NCBI GenBank assembly: GCA_038244585.1
Contig: JBBRTI010000009.1
Span: 1-24,711 of the forward strand
DNA from: UBA4664 sp038244585
GTDB taxonomy: Bacteria > Patescibacteriota > Saccharimonadia > UBA4664
Reading direction: 5' to 3'
DNA length: 24,711 bases
Position numbers and translations under genes: made by a program
In this document: piece after piece, positions 1 through 7,122 of the stretch
Numbering within the stretch: the stretch's first letter is position 1
Layout: each line of letters starts with the position of its first letter
The notes under the pieces: model-generated
Seen by the model: the letters and a program-made list of their open reading frames with translations, nothing else
Databases searched by the model: none
What the model was told of the DNA's origin: nothing

Positions 1-41
1 AGCGTGTTCGGCATGATGCCTGAGCGCCCCGTAACTGTTTG

Positions 42-70
42 ATATTATGCGCCAATTACACCTTTGTCAA
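42..70 (-). promoter_or_regulatory. Downstream tandem promoter reading off the left edge
   Basis: On the minus strand a perfect TTGACA -35 (65-70) lies 17 bases from a TAATAT -10 (42-47). The start site would fall near base 35, and the transcript leaves the window at base 1. The stretch 1-167 holds no credible gene; these two promoters are what I see in it. The served gene is unknown. In many bacteria rpoD follows dnaG, and tandem consensus promoters also precede stable RNA genes, but neither can be tested here. Confidence 0.65.
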
Positions 71-128
71 ATGCAAGTTGGGCACGTTCATCGAGGTATG
101 CCTAGTGCTGGGCTCTGACAAACCATCG

Positions 129-157
129 TTATTATGTATGACGTACAGCGCCGTCAA
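129..157 (-). promoter_or_regulatory. Upstream one of two tandem promoters reading off the left edge
   Basis: Read on the minus strand, a TTGACG -35 (152-157) and a TAATAA -10 (129-134) are separated by exactly 17 bases. It begins 11 bases after the dnaG stop codon, so it serves the next gene beyond the window and not dnaG. No terminator is visible between dnaG and this site. Confidence 0.55.
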
Positions 158-167
158 ACGTTACACC

Positions 168-1946
168 CTAGGCGCTTTCGTTGAGGGTATCCTGATATTC
201 CACGCTCAATTTACGTACCAGGGCATCGTCTTTTTGTTCCTCTGCTTCGTGGAGCCGCACGATTATAGCGTTGCGTTTGGCTTTGTAGTAGTTACGAAGT
301 ACCACGCTGGCAGTTTCAAAGGCCTGGAAGGCCAATTTATCTTCCTCCAGGTGGCCATAATCCTTTTCAGCAATCATCAGCAGCTCCTTGGCGTAAGTGC
401 CGTATTCAATCATGCCTTCGGCCAGTTTATCGCCGGAATCCTGGTGGTTGACGCAGATGAGGTCGAAAATCTCCTGGCGAGATTTGGAGGTGAAGCAGTC
501 GGAGGTCAAATCCTGCAGTGTCAGCCGCGTCAGAGGATTGGCCAGTGTAATGGCTAGAATCGCTTCTTCCTGCTGAACCGTCATACTGGGTTTGCTCTGA
601 GCCTGGATTTTGGCCCGCGGCGAAGGCTGCAGGCTCTCGCTGACCGGCCCCGGTGCTCCAGTTAGCGATACGGCGCCTTTCTCCGGCTGTCTGAGTTTGG
701 CCTTGATGGCTTCTTCGTCGATATCGAGCTTGCCGGCCAACACCTTTACGTAGTGGTCCTGCTCCACGGGGTCGCCGAGGCGGCGTAGATTGGAGGCCAG
801 ACGGTCGGCGTATTGCCGCTTGCCGATGGCGGTTGTGAGATCAAAATCGTGTTCGAAGCGGTCGACGAGGTAGTCGATGATGTATTTGGCCCCAGCAATG
901 GCTTCGCGCCAAGCCTCAGGACTCTGCTGTATCAGTTCGTCCGCATCCTTGGCACCTTGGACCTCCACCATTCTGAGCGTCAGCCCCAGCTTCTGACCCA
1001 GTTCGATGGCTCGTTCGGTGGCGGCCAGGCCGGCCCGGTCGGCGTCAAAGGCCAGTTTGATGTTCTTGGTCAGCTTGCTCAGAGTTCGGAGCTGGTCCAG
1101 CGTCAGGGCCGTGCCGGAGGCAGCCACCACCTGCAGCACACCCGCCTGATGGCTGGCCACCACGTCCATGTTCCCCTCAACCAACACGACCTCATCGTTC
1201 GACCGGATAGCCTCCCGCGCCAGATGAAGTCCAAAAATAGCGCTGGATTTATCGTAGAGCGGAGTTTGGGGCGAGTTAAGGTATTTGGGAAGGCTATCGT
1301 CCAGGACGCGGGCAGTAAACCCGATTGGGCGGCCATCGCGGTCGCAGATAGTGAACATCAGCCGACCGCGGAACATGTCGTAGACGGTACTACGCCCCTC
1401 TTTTTGCCCCGCCAGGCCGGCCTCCAGCATCTCCGCGTGGGAAAAACCCTTCTTGGTCAGAAAATCCGTAAGGGCGTTCCAAGAATCCGGCGCGTAGCCG
1501 ATTTGGAAGGCCTTCACCGTCTCGCGGTTAAGATGGCGCTTTTTGACCGCATACTCGAGGGCGGCCGGGTTCTGCACCAGTGACGCCTGGAAGTAACGGG
1601 CGGCCAGCTCCGTCGCCTCAAAGGCCCGGGCCCGGCGGCGAATGAGATCCGCGTTCTCCCCCTTACGGGCTTTGAGCTCAATCCCCGCTTGTCGTGCCAG
1701 CTTCTCCAGTGCCTCACGGAACTCCAGGCCCTCCATCTTCATAACGAAGCTGAAGATATCCCCGCCTTCGTTGCAGCCGAAGCAATGATAAATGCCACGC
1801 TCAGGGCTCACCATGAAACTAGCGGACTTCTCCTGGTGGAACGGACAAGCCGCCTTCAGGTTCCGCCCCGACTGCTTGAGCGGGAGGTAGTTGGCCACCA
1901 CCTCGGCAATCTCAAGCCGGTTCTTAATCTCCGCCACTTCATCCAT
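168..1946 (-). CDS. dnaG: DNA primase
   Basis: DnaG makes the RNA primers for lagging-strand DNA synthesis and works with the replicative helicase. The 592-residue protein has the N-terminal CHC2 zinc finger (Cys34, His37, Cys55, Cys58), then the primase catalytic core and a TOPRIM domain with the EGNMD motif and the DADRAG motif, and a C-terminal helicase-interaction region. Length is normal for the family (about 580-650). I chose the ATG at 1946 because the conserved N-terminus begins there and a TATAAT box sits exactly six bases upstream. The open frame extends to 2213, but that extension crosses a terminator and the reading frame of a separate small gene. The mRNA is probably leaderless. 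The two promoters just after its stop codon separate it from the next gene. Confidence 0.97.
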   Translation of the reverse strand: MDEVAEIKNRLEIAEVVANYLPLKQSGRNLKAACPFHQEKSASFMVSPERGIYHCFGCNEGGDIFSFVMKMEGLEFREALEKLARQAGIELKARKGENADLIRRRARAFEATELAARYFQASLVQNPAALEYAVKKRHLNRETVKAFQIGYAPDSWNALTDFLTKKGFSHAEMLEAGLAGQKEGRSTVYDMFRGRLMFTICDRDGRPIGFTARVLDDSLPKYLNSPQTPLYDKSSAIFGLHLAREAIRSNDEVVLVEGNMDVVASHQAGVLQVVAASGTALTLDQLRTLSKLTKNIKLAFDADRAGLAATERAIELGQKLGLTLRMVEVQGAKDADELIQQSPEAWREAIAGAKYIIDYLVDRFEHDFDLTTAIGKRQYADRLASNLRRLGDPVEQDHYVKVLAGKLDIDEEAIKAKLRQPEKGAVSLTGAPGPVSESLQPSPRAKIQAQSKPSMTVQQEEAILAITLANPLTRLTLQDLTSDCFTSKSRQEIFDLICVNHQDSGDKLAEGMIEYGTYAKELLMIAEKDYGHLEEDKLAFQAFETASVVLRNYYKAKRNAIIVRLHEAEEQKDDALVRKLSVEYQDTLNESA

Positions 1947-1952
1947 GCCGCA

Positions 1953-1980
1953 ATTATACGCCATATCTGAATTATGCGAA
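1953..1980 (-). promoter_or_regulatory. dnaG promoter (leaderless type)
   Basis: TATAAT at 1953-1958 on the minus strand, with a weak TTCGCA -35 at 1975-1980 (16-base spacer). The box ends six bases before the dnaG ATG, so transcription would begin at or within a base or two of the start codon. Confidence 0.6.
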
Positions 1981-2003
1981 CAAAAAGCGAACTCATACGA
2001 CAT

Positions 2004-2029
2004 AAAAAAGACCCGATCAAATGATCGGG
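2004..2029 (-). terminator. Rho-independent terminator of the 57-aa gene
   Basis: CCCGATC/GATCGGG stem (2012-2018 with 2023-2029), four-base loop, followed on the minus strand by six T residues (complement of 2004-2009). It lies between the small gene and dnaG and insulates the dnaG promoter. Confidence 0.85.
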
Positions 2030-2040
2030 CGGGGTAGATG

Positions 2041-2073
2041 TTGTGAATGGGCGGCCGGGCCGCCCATTCACAA
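2041..2073. repeat. Perfect 16-bp inverted repeat
   Basis: Bases 2041-2056 and 2058-2073 are exact reverse complements around a single central base. It lies between the stop of the 57-aa gene and the terminator at 2004-2029. In RNA it would form a GC-rich hairpin ahead of the terminator hairpin. It could be a 3'-end stabiliser or a protein-binding palindrome. Confidence 0.7.
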
Positions 2074-2082
2074 CGGATACAG

Positions 2083-2256
2083 CTACTCGCCGGTGCGTTC
2101 CACCATGTCCAGATGTTTCTTGGCGTCCAACATCTTTTGTCTGGCATCGTTGATTTTGTACGCCGGGCGATCGTACTTGACCGCGTCATCATATTCCTGC
2201 TGAGTAGCCTCATAGGCAGCCTCGGCTGGATAAAAAGACGGACCTCTCACAGTCAT
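2083..2256 (-). CDS. Small hypothetical protein, 57 aa
   Basis: I do not recognise this protein. It starts at ATG 2256 (a GTG lies one codon upstream, and an in-frame TGA four codons above the ATG closes the frame) and ends in TAG at 2083-2085. It is rich in Ala, Glu, Asp and Lys, with several Tyr, Gln and charged residues in helix-like spacing, and it has no Cys, signal peptide or membrane segment. Support for it being real is the sensible composition, the terminator just after it (2004-2029) and a TATAAT box at 2322-2327 about 60 bases upstream. The Shine-Dalgarno match is weak. The competing frame on this strand is only an upstream extension of dnaG. A coiled-coil or helical hairpin protein is plausible; function unknown. 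Confidence 0.6.
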   Translation of the reverse strand: MTVRGPSFYPAEAAYEATQQEYDDAVKYDRPAYKINDARQKMLDAKKHLDMVERTGE

Positions 2257-2380
2257 CACATCCGTTCAAAGAAAAGAATAGTACGGAAGACTTTCTCTCA
2301 GACTTGGTTATATCAGGATTGATTATACAAGTCAAGCCTACCAGCCGCCTATCGCTTGTGGCCGCCCCAACAGATATTAG

Positions 2381-2398
2381 GCCCGCCTGACGGCGGGC
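2381..2398. repeat. GC-rich hairpin GCCCGCC/GGCGGGC
   Basis: Seven-base-pair perfect stem with a TGAC loop, 32 bases past the stop of the 105-aa minus-strand gene. There is no T tract on either side, so if it terminates or stabilises that transcript it does so without the classical U run. Similar short GC hairpins are often dispersed in CPR genomes; only one copy is in this window. Confidence 0.45.
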
Positions 2399-2429
2399 AA
2401 GGTGGATGAGATGGATGAATCCGGATGGA

Positions 2430-2747
2430 TCAGCTGGCACGGGTAGCAGCCCATTGGACCGGTTGGCGCTCGATGACGGCCTGACAGGACATTGCGTCCA
2501 GGCGGCCCTTGATTAGGAATCGACCGTCAACGGTGCGGCCAGAGAAGTTTACCGAACCGTGGATGGCTTCCGAGTACGCGGGACCGATTTGGACCATCAA
2601 TTCACGGCGACGGCCTCCGCCTACGTTGCGGAAACGAATGACGATGCTCTCGCGGCCGCTGGCGGCCACGATGTCGGCCGGAGTGGGGCCGCTCCAGTTT
2701 GAACCAATCCGTACGGTTTGCGGCGTATGTGAACGGTATTTGGACAT
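2430..2747 (-). CDS. Hypothetical basic protein, 105 aa
   Basis: No family recognised. The start at ATG 2747 is fixed by an AAGGGAG ribosome-binding site seven bases upstream. The protein is soluble, with a basic centre containing a GGGRRRE stretch and predicted beta-rich segments on both sides; there is no signal peptide and no obvious catalytic motif. Its C-terminal third carries one Cys. It lies 72 bases downstream of the PHP phosphoesterase gene on the same strand and could be cotranscribed, although an AT-rich stretch between them could hold its own promoter. A GC hairpin follows. Real gene likely, function unknown. Confidence 0.65.
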   Translation of the reverse strand: MSKYRSHTPQTVRIGSNWSGPTPADIVAASGRESIVIRFRNVGGGRRRELMVQIGPAYSEAIHGSVNFSGRTVDGRFLIKGRLDAMSCQAVIERQPVQWAATRAS

Positions 2748-2819
2748 GTGCGACTCCCTTCGGGACGATGGAGTATTGGAATAATAATAATCCTTATGCT
2801 TAAAACTGCAATAGGTAGC

Positions 2820-3830
2820 TTATACGACTCCGTCGGGGAAGTTGGTCCAGTCCAAATCAGGCTTGAAGCGTTCAATGAGGCGCTTGGTGTGTCCCGCACT
2901 GGCCTCGCCGATAGTGCGGTCGGACGAATAGGCCTGGAAATGACGGGAGGTGTGGCCATCGATACCGTAGACAGCGGCACATCCGGTCCGTTCGGCTATG
3001 GCGGTCAGCTGAGGTGCCGCACTTACCGCGTCACCATTGTCGGGCTTGCCCATAATTTCTATACCGTCTAGTCGGCCGTCCTTAAGCATGCCTTCGAGCA
3101 TATCCAGGCTGATGCTGCGGCTAACCGTGTACCAGTGAGCCAGAATTGCGATACCGCCAGCACCCCGGATAAGCTTCACCGCCGTGTCAAAATCAACCGA
3201 GTACAAATAGTCCACGTAGACGTTGTTGATGAATGAATCGTCCGATAAGAACAGGCGGTAAGGATAGTCGCTGCGGTCGCGCTCGAGCAGGCGCATGTAC
3301 TTCATGGCCAGATTGAGGTCGCCTTTGGCCGCCTTCTCCATATTGTCTTTTATGGCGTCAATGATGGCGTCGTTTTCGGGGTGCGAAAACAGGGCCTGCA
3401 CGATATGCGGCCGACCAACGCTCTCTCCGCCCGAGGCGTCCAGGCAGTCTTTGATGGAGATGGTAAAGCCCAGGCCCTTGAGGTTGCCGACGATCTTCTC
3501 CATCCGTTCATTACGAGCCGCAATCGCCAGGCGGCAATGTTCCCGCAGCGCCTCGTTGTCGGGATCGGTGAACAACCCCAGAATGTGAAGTGAGCTTGTC
3601 GGACCGCCGCCCAGCTCAATCGGCAGGCCGCTGGAAATTTCGCAGCCAATTAGCCACTTAATCGGGCCGTCGTAAAGGCTAAGTTTTGTGAGGTCGGCTT
3701 CACTTGGTAGCACGTCGTGATCGGTAAAGGCTACCACGCCAATGCCGACCCCGCGGGCTGATTCCAGGACTTCCAGGTAGGTTTGAGCTCCATCGGAGGC
3801 GTTTGTGTGGTTGTGGAGCGATTCGTACAT
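2820..3830 (-). CDS. PHP-domain metal-dependent phosphoesterase
   Basis: The PHP family uses a cluster of two or three metals to hydrolyse phosphoesters; relatives include the TrpH/RNase AM 5'-3' exonuclease, nucleoside 3',5'-bisphosphate phosphatases and histidinol phosphatase. The metal ligands are visible: HNH at residues 6-8 with Asp13, the FTDHD motif at residues 35-39, a following Glu, a GRPH motif near residue 140, AHW in place of the usual AHP, and a late GIDGH resembling the family GSDxH motif. At 336 residues it is longer than TrpH (about 290) because of a helical insertion before AHW. It starts two bases after the stop of the DUF3052 gene, so the two are cotranscribed. Exact substrate cannot be told from the sequence. 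Confidence 0.9.
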   Translation of the reverse strand: MYESLHNHTNASDGAQTYLEVLESARGVGIGVVAFTDHDVLPSEADLTKLSLYDGPIKWLIGCEISSGLPIELGGGPTSSLHILGLFTDPDNEALREHCRLAIAARNERMEKIVGNLKGLGFTISIKDCLDASGGESVGRPHIVQALFSHPENDAIIDAIKDNMEKAAKGDLNLAMKYMRLLERDRSDYPYRLFLSDDSFINNVYVDYLYSVDFDTAVKLIRGAGGIAILAHWYTVSRSISLDMLEGMLKDGRLDGIEIMGKPDNGDAVSAAPQLTAIAERTGCAAVYGIDGHTSRHFQAYSSDRTIGEASAGHTKRLIERFKPDLDWTNFPDGVV

Positions 3831-3832
3831 AA

Positions 3833-4240
3833 TTACTTTCGATTACTCAGTGGGTGCATGAACTTTAGGCCGGACCAATCGGACGATAGGGCGGCAACTT
3901 TGACTTCGACGAGACCTGCTCCCAAACCGGCTCGCCGGATATGATCCTCGGAGATGCCATGGTGAAGCGGCGAGGTGCGCTTGGTCCAGGCCAGCCACAT
4001 CATACCGCCGGAGTGCAGATGCCGCACCAGATTGGGCAGCACGGCCTCAAGTTGCTCGCGACTAGTGATGAACATGAGAATAAAATCAAACGGAACCCCG
4101 ACGACACGCGTAATGGGCGCGACGTCCGTGACGTCGCCAAGCTCGCCCTGCATTGCCTCGGGCAACCGCACAATGGCAGCCCGCTGGCCGGGCTTCAGGC
4201 CCAATTTGTCGCGTAGTGATTTGTCGGAGTATCCTGCCAT
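3833..4240 (-). CDS. DUF3052-family protein, 135 aa
   Basis: The C-terminus carries the family's typical ending, a VKVAALSSDWSGLKF-like segment in which a Trp precedes SGLKF, and a central strand-turn pattern resembling a small Rossmann-like domain without a SAM-binding glycine loop. Function of the family is unknown. I start at ATG 4240: the protein from there matches the family and a TACGAT -10 box lies seven bases upstream, which suggests a leaderless message. An upstream in-frame ATG at 4291 would add a Thr/Asp-rich tail that looks non-coding. The gene runs into the PHP gene with a two-base gap. Its upstream neighbour is a methyltransferase with its own promoter. Confidence 0.8.
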   Translation of the reverse strand: MAGYSDKSLRDKLGLKPGQRAAIVRLPEAMQGELGDVTDVAPITRVVGVPFDFILMFITSREQLEAVLPNLVRHLHSGGMMWLAWTKRTSPLHHGISEDHIRRAGLGAGLVEVKVAALSSDWSGLKFMHPLSNRK

Positions 4241-4313
4241 AACGCCTATCGTATCATTTGTCGTGTCTGTCTGCTCGGTCGCGGTGCACACTCATCATAC
4301 GCGCAATTTAGGT

Positions 4314-4877
4314 CTATTTCAGCGGGCGTTTTGCTATCAGCCCCGTTCGATGCAGGCCGCCATAATCCGCAGTATAATCAGCGGCTTTGCCGAGGTGCTC
4401 CTCCTCCATAATCAGCTCCCACCCATCGTAGTAGCTAGTGAGAATGCCGCTTTCAAACAGCTTGGGCCGTTCGCCCGTACCGTCATTTTCAGCCGATATG
4501 AGCAGCACGTTGATACCGCCGGGGTTAGTGATGCTCTGCATCATGCGGATAGTTGCGACCATCGACTCACGGTCGTAGAAATGCACCATGGCCGAGGCCA
4601 GCACCAGATCGTACGAGGTCTCAGGCTTAAACTCTGAAGTATCAGCCTGTAATACGCCCACCGCTAGCCCGGCGTGATGAGACGCAAAGCCCAGTACCTG
4701 AAGGCTGGAGCTATTGGAATCGACAGCCGTGACTTTGAAGCCGTTAGCGGCTAAATATAGGCTGTTGCGTCCGCTTGATGAGCCCAGATGGAGGGCCGTT
4801 TTACCTGTGGCATGTTTTAAGGCTTCTTTGAGTAACGGTGACGGCGTAATGCCGGGAAGATCTTTGGGATGTTTCAT
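4314..4877 (-). CDS. Class I SAM-dependent methyltransferase, TehB-like
   Basis: The 187-residue protein has the layout of TehB/tellurite-resistance methyltransferases, which transfer a methyl group from SAM to a small acceptor. The SAM loop at residues 29-38 reads LHLGSSSGRN, where TehB has LDLGCGxGRN. The RNSLYLAANG continuation is almost identical to TehB, and Asp53 is in place to bind the ribose. The change of the first Asp to His and of GCG to GSSS is unusual and may alter the pocket. Start at ATG 4877: a TACGAT box ends six bases upstream, so the message is probably leaderless. It stands alone or heads the DUF3052-PHP run, which has its own box. True substrate unknown. Confidence 0.85.
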   Translation of the reverse strand: MKHPKDLPGITPSPLLKEALKHATGKTALHLGSSSGRNSLYLAANGFKVTAVDSNSSSLQVLGFASHHAGLAVGVLQADTSEFKPETSYDLVLASAMVHFYDRESMVATIRMMQSITNPGGINVLLISAENDGTGERPKLFESGILTSYYDGWELIMEEEHLGKAADYTADYGGLHRTGLIAKRPLK

Positions 4878-4938
4878 AGCGCTATCGTAACAGAATGCTT
4901 ATGCCGAATATTTGGACAGGCTTCCAATGACAGACCGA

Positions 4939-5250
4939 TTATTTGGCTACCAAAGCATAAGAATGGTCAATAAGCTCGGTTATTAGCTCGTCCGGCAAGA
5001 CCCCTGTCAGCTCCAGGGTGTTCCAATGCTGTTTGTTCAGGTGATAGCCGGCGGTAATTATTTCGGGGTACTGCTGACGCAGGATTTTGGCGCGTAGCGG
5101 GTCGCATTTGAGGCTGATATTGAACGGCTTCTCGGTAGCTGGTACCAGCGCGAACATCGTCCCACTCACTTTGAATACGCTCACGCTCGGCCCAAACGGA
5201 TAGGATTCCTCGGCCTCAGGCTTCGATAGGCAATAAGCGGCGACGTCCAT
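4939..5250 (-). CDS. MmcQ/YjbR-family DNA-binding protein (CyaY-like fold)
   Basis: About 103 residues, the normal length for this family. It shows the family hallmarks: an early PEAEESYPFG segment, a central FxVxGxxFAL strand followed by a Lys-rich NISLKC strand, and the ending in which HWNTLEL precedes a loop and the LIDHSYALV helix. YjbR proteins have a CyaY-like fold and some bind DNA, but their role is not well established. The start is either ATG 5250 or the adjacent GTG 5253; both overlap the msrB stop (the bases read GTGATG), so translation is coupled to msrB. It is the last gene of a three-gene run: DUF1801, msrB, this gene. Confidence 0.88.
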   Translation of the reverse strand: MDVAAYCLSKPEAEESYPFGPSVSVFKVSGTMFALVPATEKPFNISLKCDPLRAKILRQQYPEIITAGYHLNKQHWNTLELTGVLPDELITELIDHSYALVAK

Positions 5251-5651
5251 CACTTTTTCGGGTCGAATTTAAGGGCAACAGAGTTCACGCAGTAGCGCTG
5301 GCCACCCTTGTCGGCAGGGCCGTCGTTAAACAGATGCCCCAGGTGGCCCCAGCAGTTGGCGCAGGTTACTTCCGTACGGCTCATACCCAAGGTATTGTCT
5401 TCGTTCAAATCGACATGACCGGCGGCGGCCACGTCATAAAAGCTGGGCCAACCGGAACCGCTGTCGAATTTCTCGCTGGAGCGAAATAGTTCCTGGCCGC
5501 AAGCGGCACAACGGTAAACTCCGGCCTCATGATTGTCGACGTATTCGCCGGTGAATGGCATTTCGGTGCCCTTTTGGCGCAACGAGCGGTATTGCTCGGG
5601 CGTCAGCTTCTCGCGCCATTGGTTATCGGTCATGGTTTTTGCATCTTGCAT
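5250..5651 (-). CDS. msrB: Peptide-methionine (R)-S-oxide reductase
   Basis: MsrB reduces the R epimer of methionine sulfoxide in oxidised proteins. All expected residues are present: two zinc CxxC pairs (Cys48/Cys51 and Cys97/Cys100), the SGSGWPSF loop at about residues 64-71, GHLGHLF at 102-108 and the catalytic Cys121 in RYCVNS. At 133 residues it is a standard single-domain enzyme. The start at ATG 5651 is supported by an AGGAG site six bases upstream. The MmcQ gene overlaps its stop, and the DUF1801 gene ends eight bases before its start, so all three share one message. No msrA is seen in the window. Confidence 0.96.
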   Translation of the reverse strand: MQDAKTMTDNQWREKLTPEQYRSLRQKGTEMPFTGEYVDNHEAGVYRCAACGQELFRSSEKFDSGSGWPSFYDVAAAGHVDLNEDNTLGMSRTEVTCANCWGHLGHLFNDGPADKGGQRYCVNSVALKFDPKK

Positions 5652-5659
5652 AGTGTCTC

Positions 5660-6094
5660 CTACCGCTTAGACATGGTTTTAACTGTGCGGACATATGATT
5701 GCAGGTCGCTGCGACGGATAATATCGCCAATCACCTCCAACGGCAGTTCATCGGCCCGCTTGAAATTGATGCAGCCTTTGCCCATTTTGAGCTTGCGGCC
5801 GGAGCCGACGAGCAAGGCTCTGAATTCCGGGACGGCATAGACGGTATTCAAATACAGGCTAATGTAATTCTTCTGGTTGGCCAGGGCTGCCAGCATCAGT
5901 GGCTGTTTGTTATAAGTATCCGGGTAGACAGCCAGTGGTACACTCCAGCTAATCATCCCCCAGGCCATTACTTCCTGGTAGCCTTCGGGCAAGTTCCGGC
6001 TTACAACACCGTGCACGATTTCAACTTCCCGCCGTCGCTCGGCTGGCATTTCTGCCAGATAGTCCTTAACCGTCGCTGCCGATGATGAAGCCAT
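5660..6094 (-). CDS. DUF1801 (YdhG/YdeI-like) protein
   Basis: The 144-residue protein matches DUF1801: an N-terminal helix with YLAEMPAERR, the GYQEVMAWGMISW segment, a YNKQPLMLAALANQKNYISLY-type core in shortened form, and the LKMGKGCINFK strand close to the end. Members share a CyaY-like fold with YjbR; their biochemical role is unknown. A GGGAG ribosome-binding site sits seven bases before ATG 6094, and a TATAAT box at 6116-6121 gives a leader of roughly 15 bases, so this is one of the window's genes with a conventional leader. It heads the DUF1801-msrB-MmcQ operon. Two proteins of the same fold flanking msrB is notable but unexplained. Confidence 0.88.
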   Translation of the reverse strand: MASSSAATVKDYLAEMPAERRREVEIVHGVVSRNLPEGYQEVMAWGMISWSVPLAVYPDTYNKQPLMLAALANQKNYISLYLNTVYAVPEFRALLVGSGRKLKMGKGCINFKRADELPLEVIGDIIRRSDLQSYVRTVKTMSKR

Positions 6095-6152
6095 TTTTAC
6101 TCCCGTCCTACTACCATTATACGATTTGCGTCAACGATAAGTGATATCGCGA

Positions 6153-6692
6153 TCATTCGATATCGTAAACATAGAGTCGGGAAGCGTAGGCAGGCGCCCC
6201 TGACAGTTCGACCGTCTGTGAAGGCGTCCAGCCTGGCAAAGGAAATTGCAGCGTCACGACCCTGGTGCCCGACCGAAGCTCAATCTCCAGCTTCAGAATC
6301 AAAGCCCGGTTCAAATCGGGATGCAGATAGGCGAATACGACTGTGGCGTCAGTCAAATCGACGTCAAACAGATTGCCCAGGCGTAGCCGGACCTGACTTG
6401 GGCTAAGCCGGCGCGCCGCCGCGTAAACCAGCGGGTTGTTCTCGACGCCAACGGCACTAATGCTTGGCCTAGACTCAAATGCGGCCGTCAGCACCCGGCC
6501 ATCGCCGCAGCCTAGGTCATAGAGCATGTCGCCCGGAGCAAGTTCAAGTGCCGAAACGATTTGAGGCAGTAATCCATTAGGTACAGGCACATAGCCAATT
6601 TTGTTGGTCAGGTTTACCCATCCGAAGATGACGTAAAACGCTCCGGCAATCGCCAGCAGCAGCAAAATCAAACTCGCAACGATCAAACTCAT
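6153..6692 (-). CDS. Membrane-anchored class I SAM-dependent methyltransferase
   Basis: An N-terminal membrane segment (about residues 2-25, Leu/Ile/Ala-rich) is followed by a cytoplasmic methyltransferase domain. SAM motif I is LYDLGCGDGRVL at residues 57-68 and the acidic residue after strand 2 is Glu84; the post-IV position reads FAYLHPDLN where N6-adenine enzymes have NPPY, so this is not a classic DNA adenine methylase. Length 179 residues. The open frame continues upstream to 6818, but that extension translates the tRNA-Ser gene; I start at ATG 6692, where a TACAAT box ends six bases upstream, so the message is probably leaderless. Similar small anchored methyltransferases are common in CPR genomes. 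Acceptor unknown. Confidence 0.82.
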   Translation of the reverse strand: MSLIVASLILLLLAIAGAFYVIFGWVNLTNKIGYVPVPNGLLPQIVSALELAPGDMLYDLGCGDGRVLTAAFESRPSISAVGVENNPLVYAAARRLSPSQVRLRLGNLFDVDLTDATVVFAYLHPDLNRALILKLEIELRSGTRVVTLQFPLPGWTPSQTVELSGAPAYASRLYVYDIE

Positions 6693-6751
6693 GAGTGCAT
6701 TGTACGACAAAGCCGCCCGCAGGCGGCGTTTGAATCGGGACAAATAATTTC

Positions 6752-6839
6752 TGGCGGAGGGAGAGAGATTCGAACTCTCGAGGGCTTTCACCCAACCCGC
6801 TTTCCAAGCGAGCGCCATAGGCCACTAGGCGACCCCTCC
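6752..6839 (-). tRNA. tRNA-Ser (anticodon GGA)
   Basis: The 88-base gene folds as a class II tRNA: a GGAGGGG acceptor strand pairs with TCCCTCC, the anticodon stem CTCGC/GCGGG closes a TTGGAAA loop giving anticodon GGA, there is a long variable arm as in serine tRNAs, and the T arm is GAGAG-TTCGAAT-CTCTC. The discriminator is G and the CCA end is encoded (6752-6754 on the plus strand read TGG). A strong promoter precedes it. Confidence 0.97.
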
Positions 6840-6854
6840 GTATGGGACCTCGCC

Positions 6855-6882
6855 ATTATACGATACTTGGGTTTAAGGTCAA
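6855..6882 (-). promoter_or_regulatory. tRNA-Ser promoter
   Basis: Minus-strand TTGACC (6877-6882), 16-base spacer, TATAAT (6855-6860). The predicted start is about 10 bases before the tRNA 5' end. It is back to back with the plus-strand promoter at 6892. Confidence 0.85.
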
Positions 6883-6891
6883 AAGTATCTA

Positions 6892-6919
6892 TTGACATAT
6901 CGGGCATATGGCCTATACT
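6892..6919 (+). promoter_or_regulatory. Strong promoter upstream of flotillin
   Basis: TTGACA (6892-6897), 16-base spacer, TATACT (6914-6919). Start predicted near 6926, about 197 bases before the flotillin ATG, so the transcript has a long leader. Confidence 0.8.
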
Positions 6920-6978
6920 AGGTTTACATCTGAATTACGCTATGGTATCGAACCTCGTCTCGGCCGCCGGTATAACCT

Positions 6979-7003
6979 AACTCCGGCCCAAACGGGGTTT
7001 TTT
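6979..7003 (+). terminator. Possible attenuator or small-RNA terminator in the flotillin leader
   Basis: A seven-pair stem (6979-6985 with 6993-6999, one G-U pair), seven-base loop, then a run of T to 7003. It sits only about 55 bases after the predicted start of the promoter at 6892. Either transcription attenuates here before flotillin or a separate RNA of about 78 bases is made. Confidence 0.55.
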
Positions 7004-7011
7004 GTGTTCTA

Positions 7012-7097
7012 GTGAATGAAAGGCTCATTCACGAGGACATAACTCGATTATGTTCCTCGGGCTAGCATCCTAATGCTGGGTCGGCGGCTCAATCGCC
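7012..7097 (+). promoter_or_regulatory. Four consecutive hairpins in the flotillin leader
   Basis: Hairpin 1: 7012-7018 with 7026-7032 (7 perfect pairs). Hairpin 2: 7033-7042 with 7048-7058 (10 pairs, one bulge). Hairpin 3: 7064-7068 with 7073-7077, extendable by two pairs. Hairpin 4: 7083-7086 with 7094-7097. They are almost contiguous and end 25 bases before the flotillin ATG. This pattern suggests a structured leader; no known riboswitch class is recognised. Confidence 0.5.
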
Positions 7098-7122
7098 ACG
7101 TTCTTTGACAGAAAGTACTAAC

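Noticed and set aside
1..35. CCGAACACG-like motif suggesting the start of 5S rRNA on the minus strand
   Set aside because: Spacing from the predicted start and flanking bases do not match 5S; too short to call.
1947..2213. Upstream extension of the dnaG frame to 2213
   Set aside because: It crosses a rho-independent terminator, an inverted repeat and a different coding-like frame; the conserved DnaG N-terminus starts at 1946.
6693..6818. N-terminal extension of the anchored methyltransferase
   Set aside because: The extra codons translate the tRNA-Ser gene; a -10 box sits six bases before ATG 6692.
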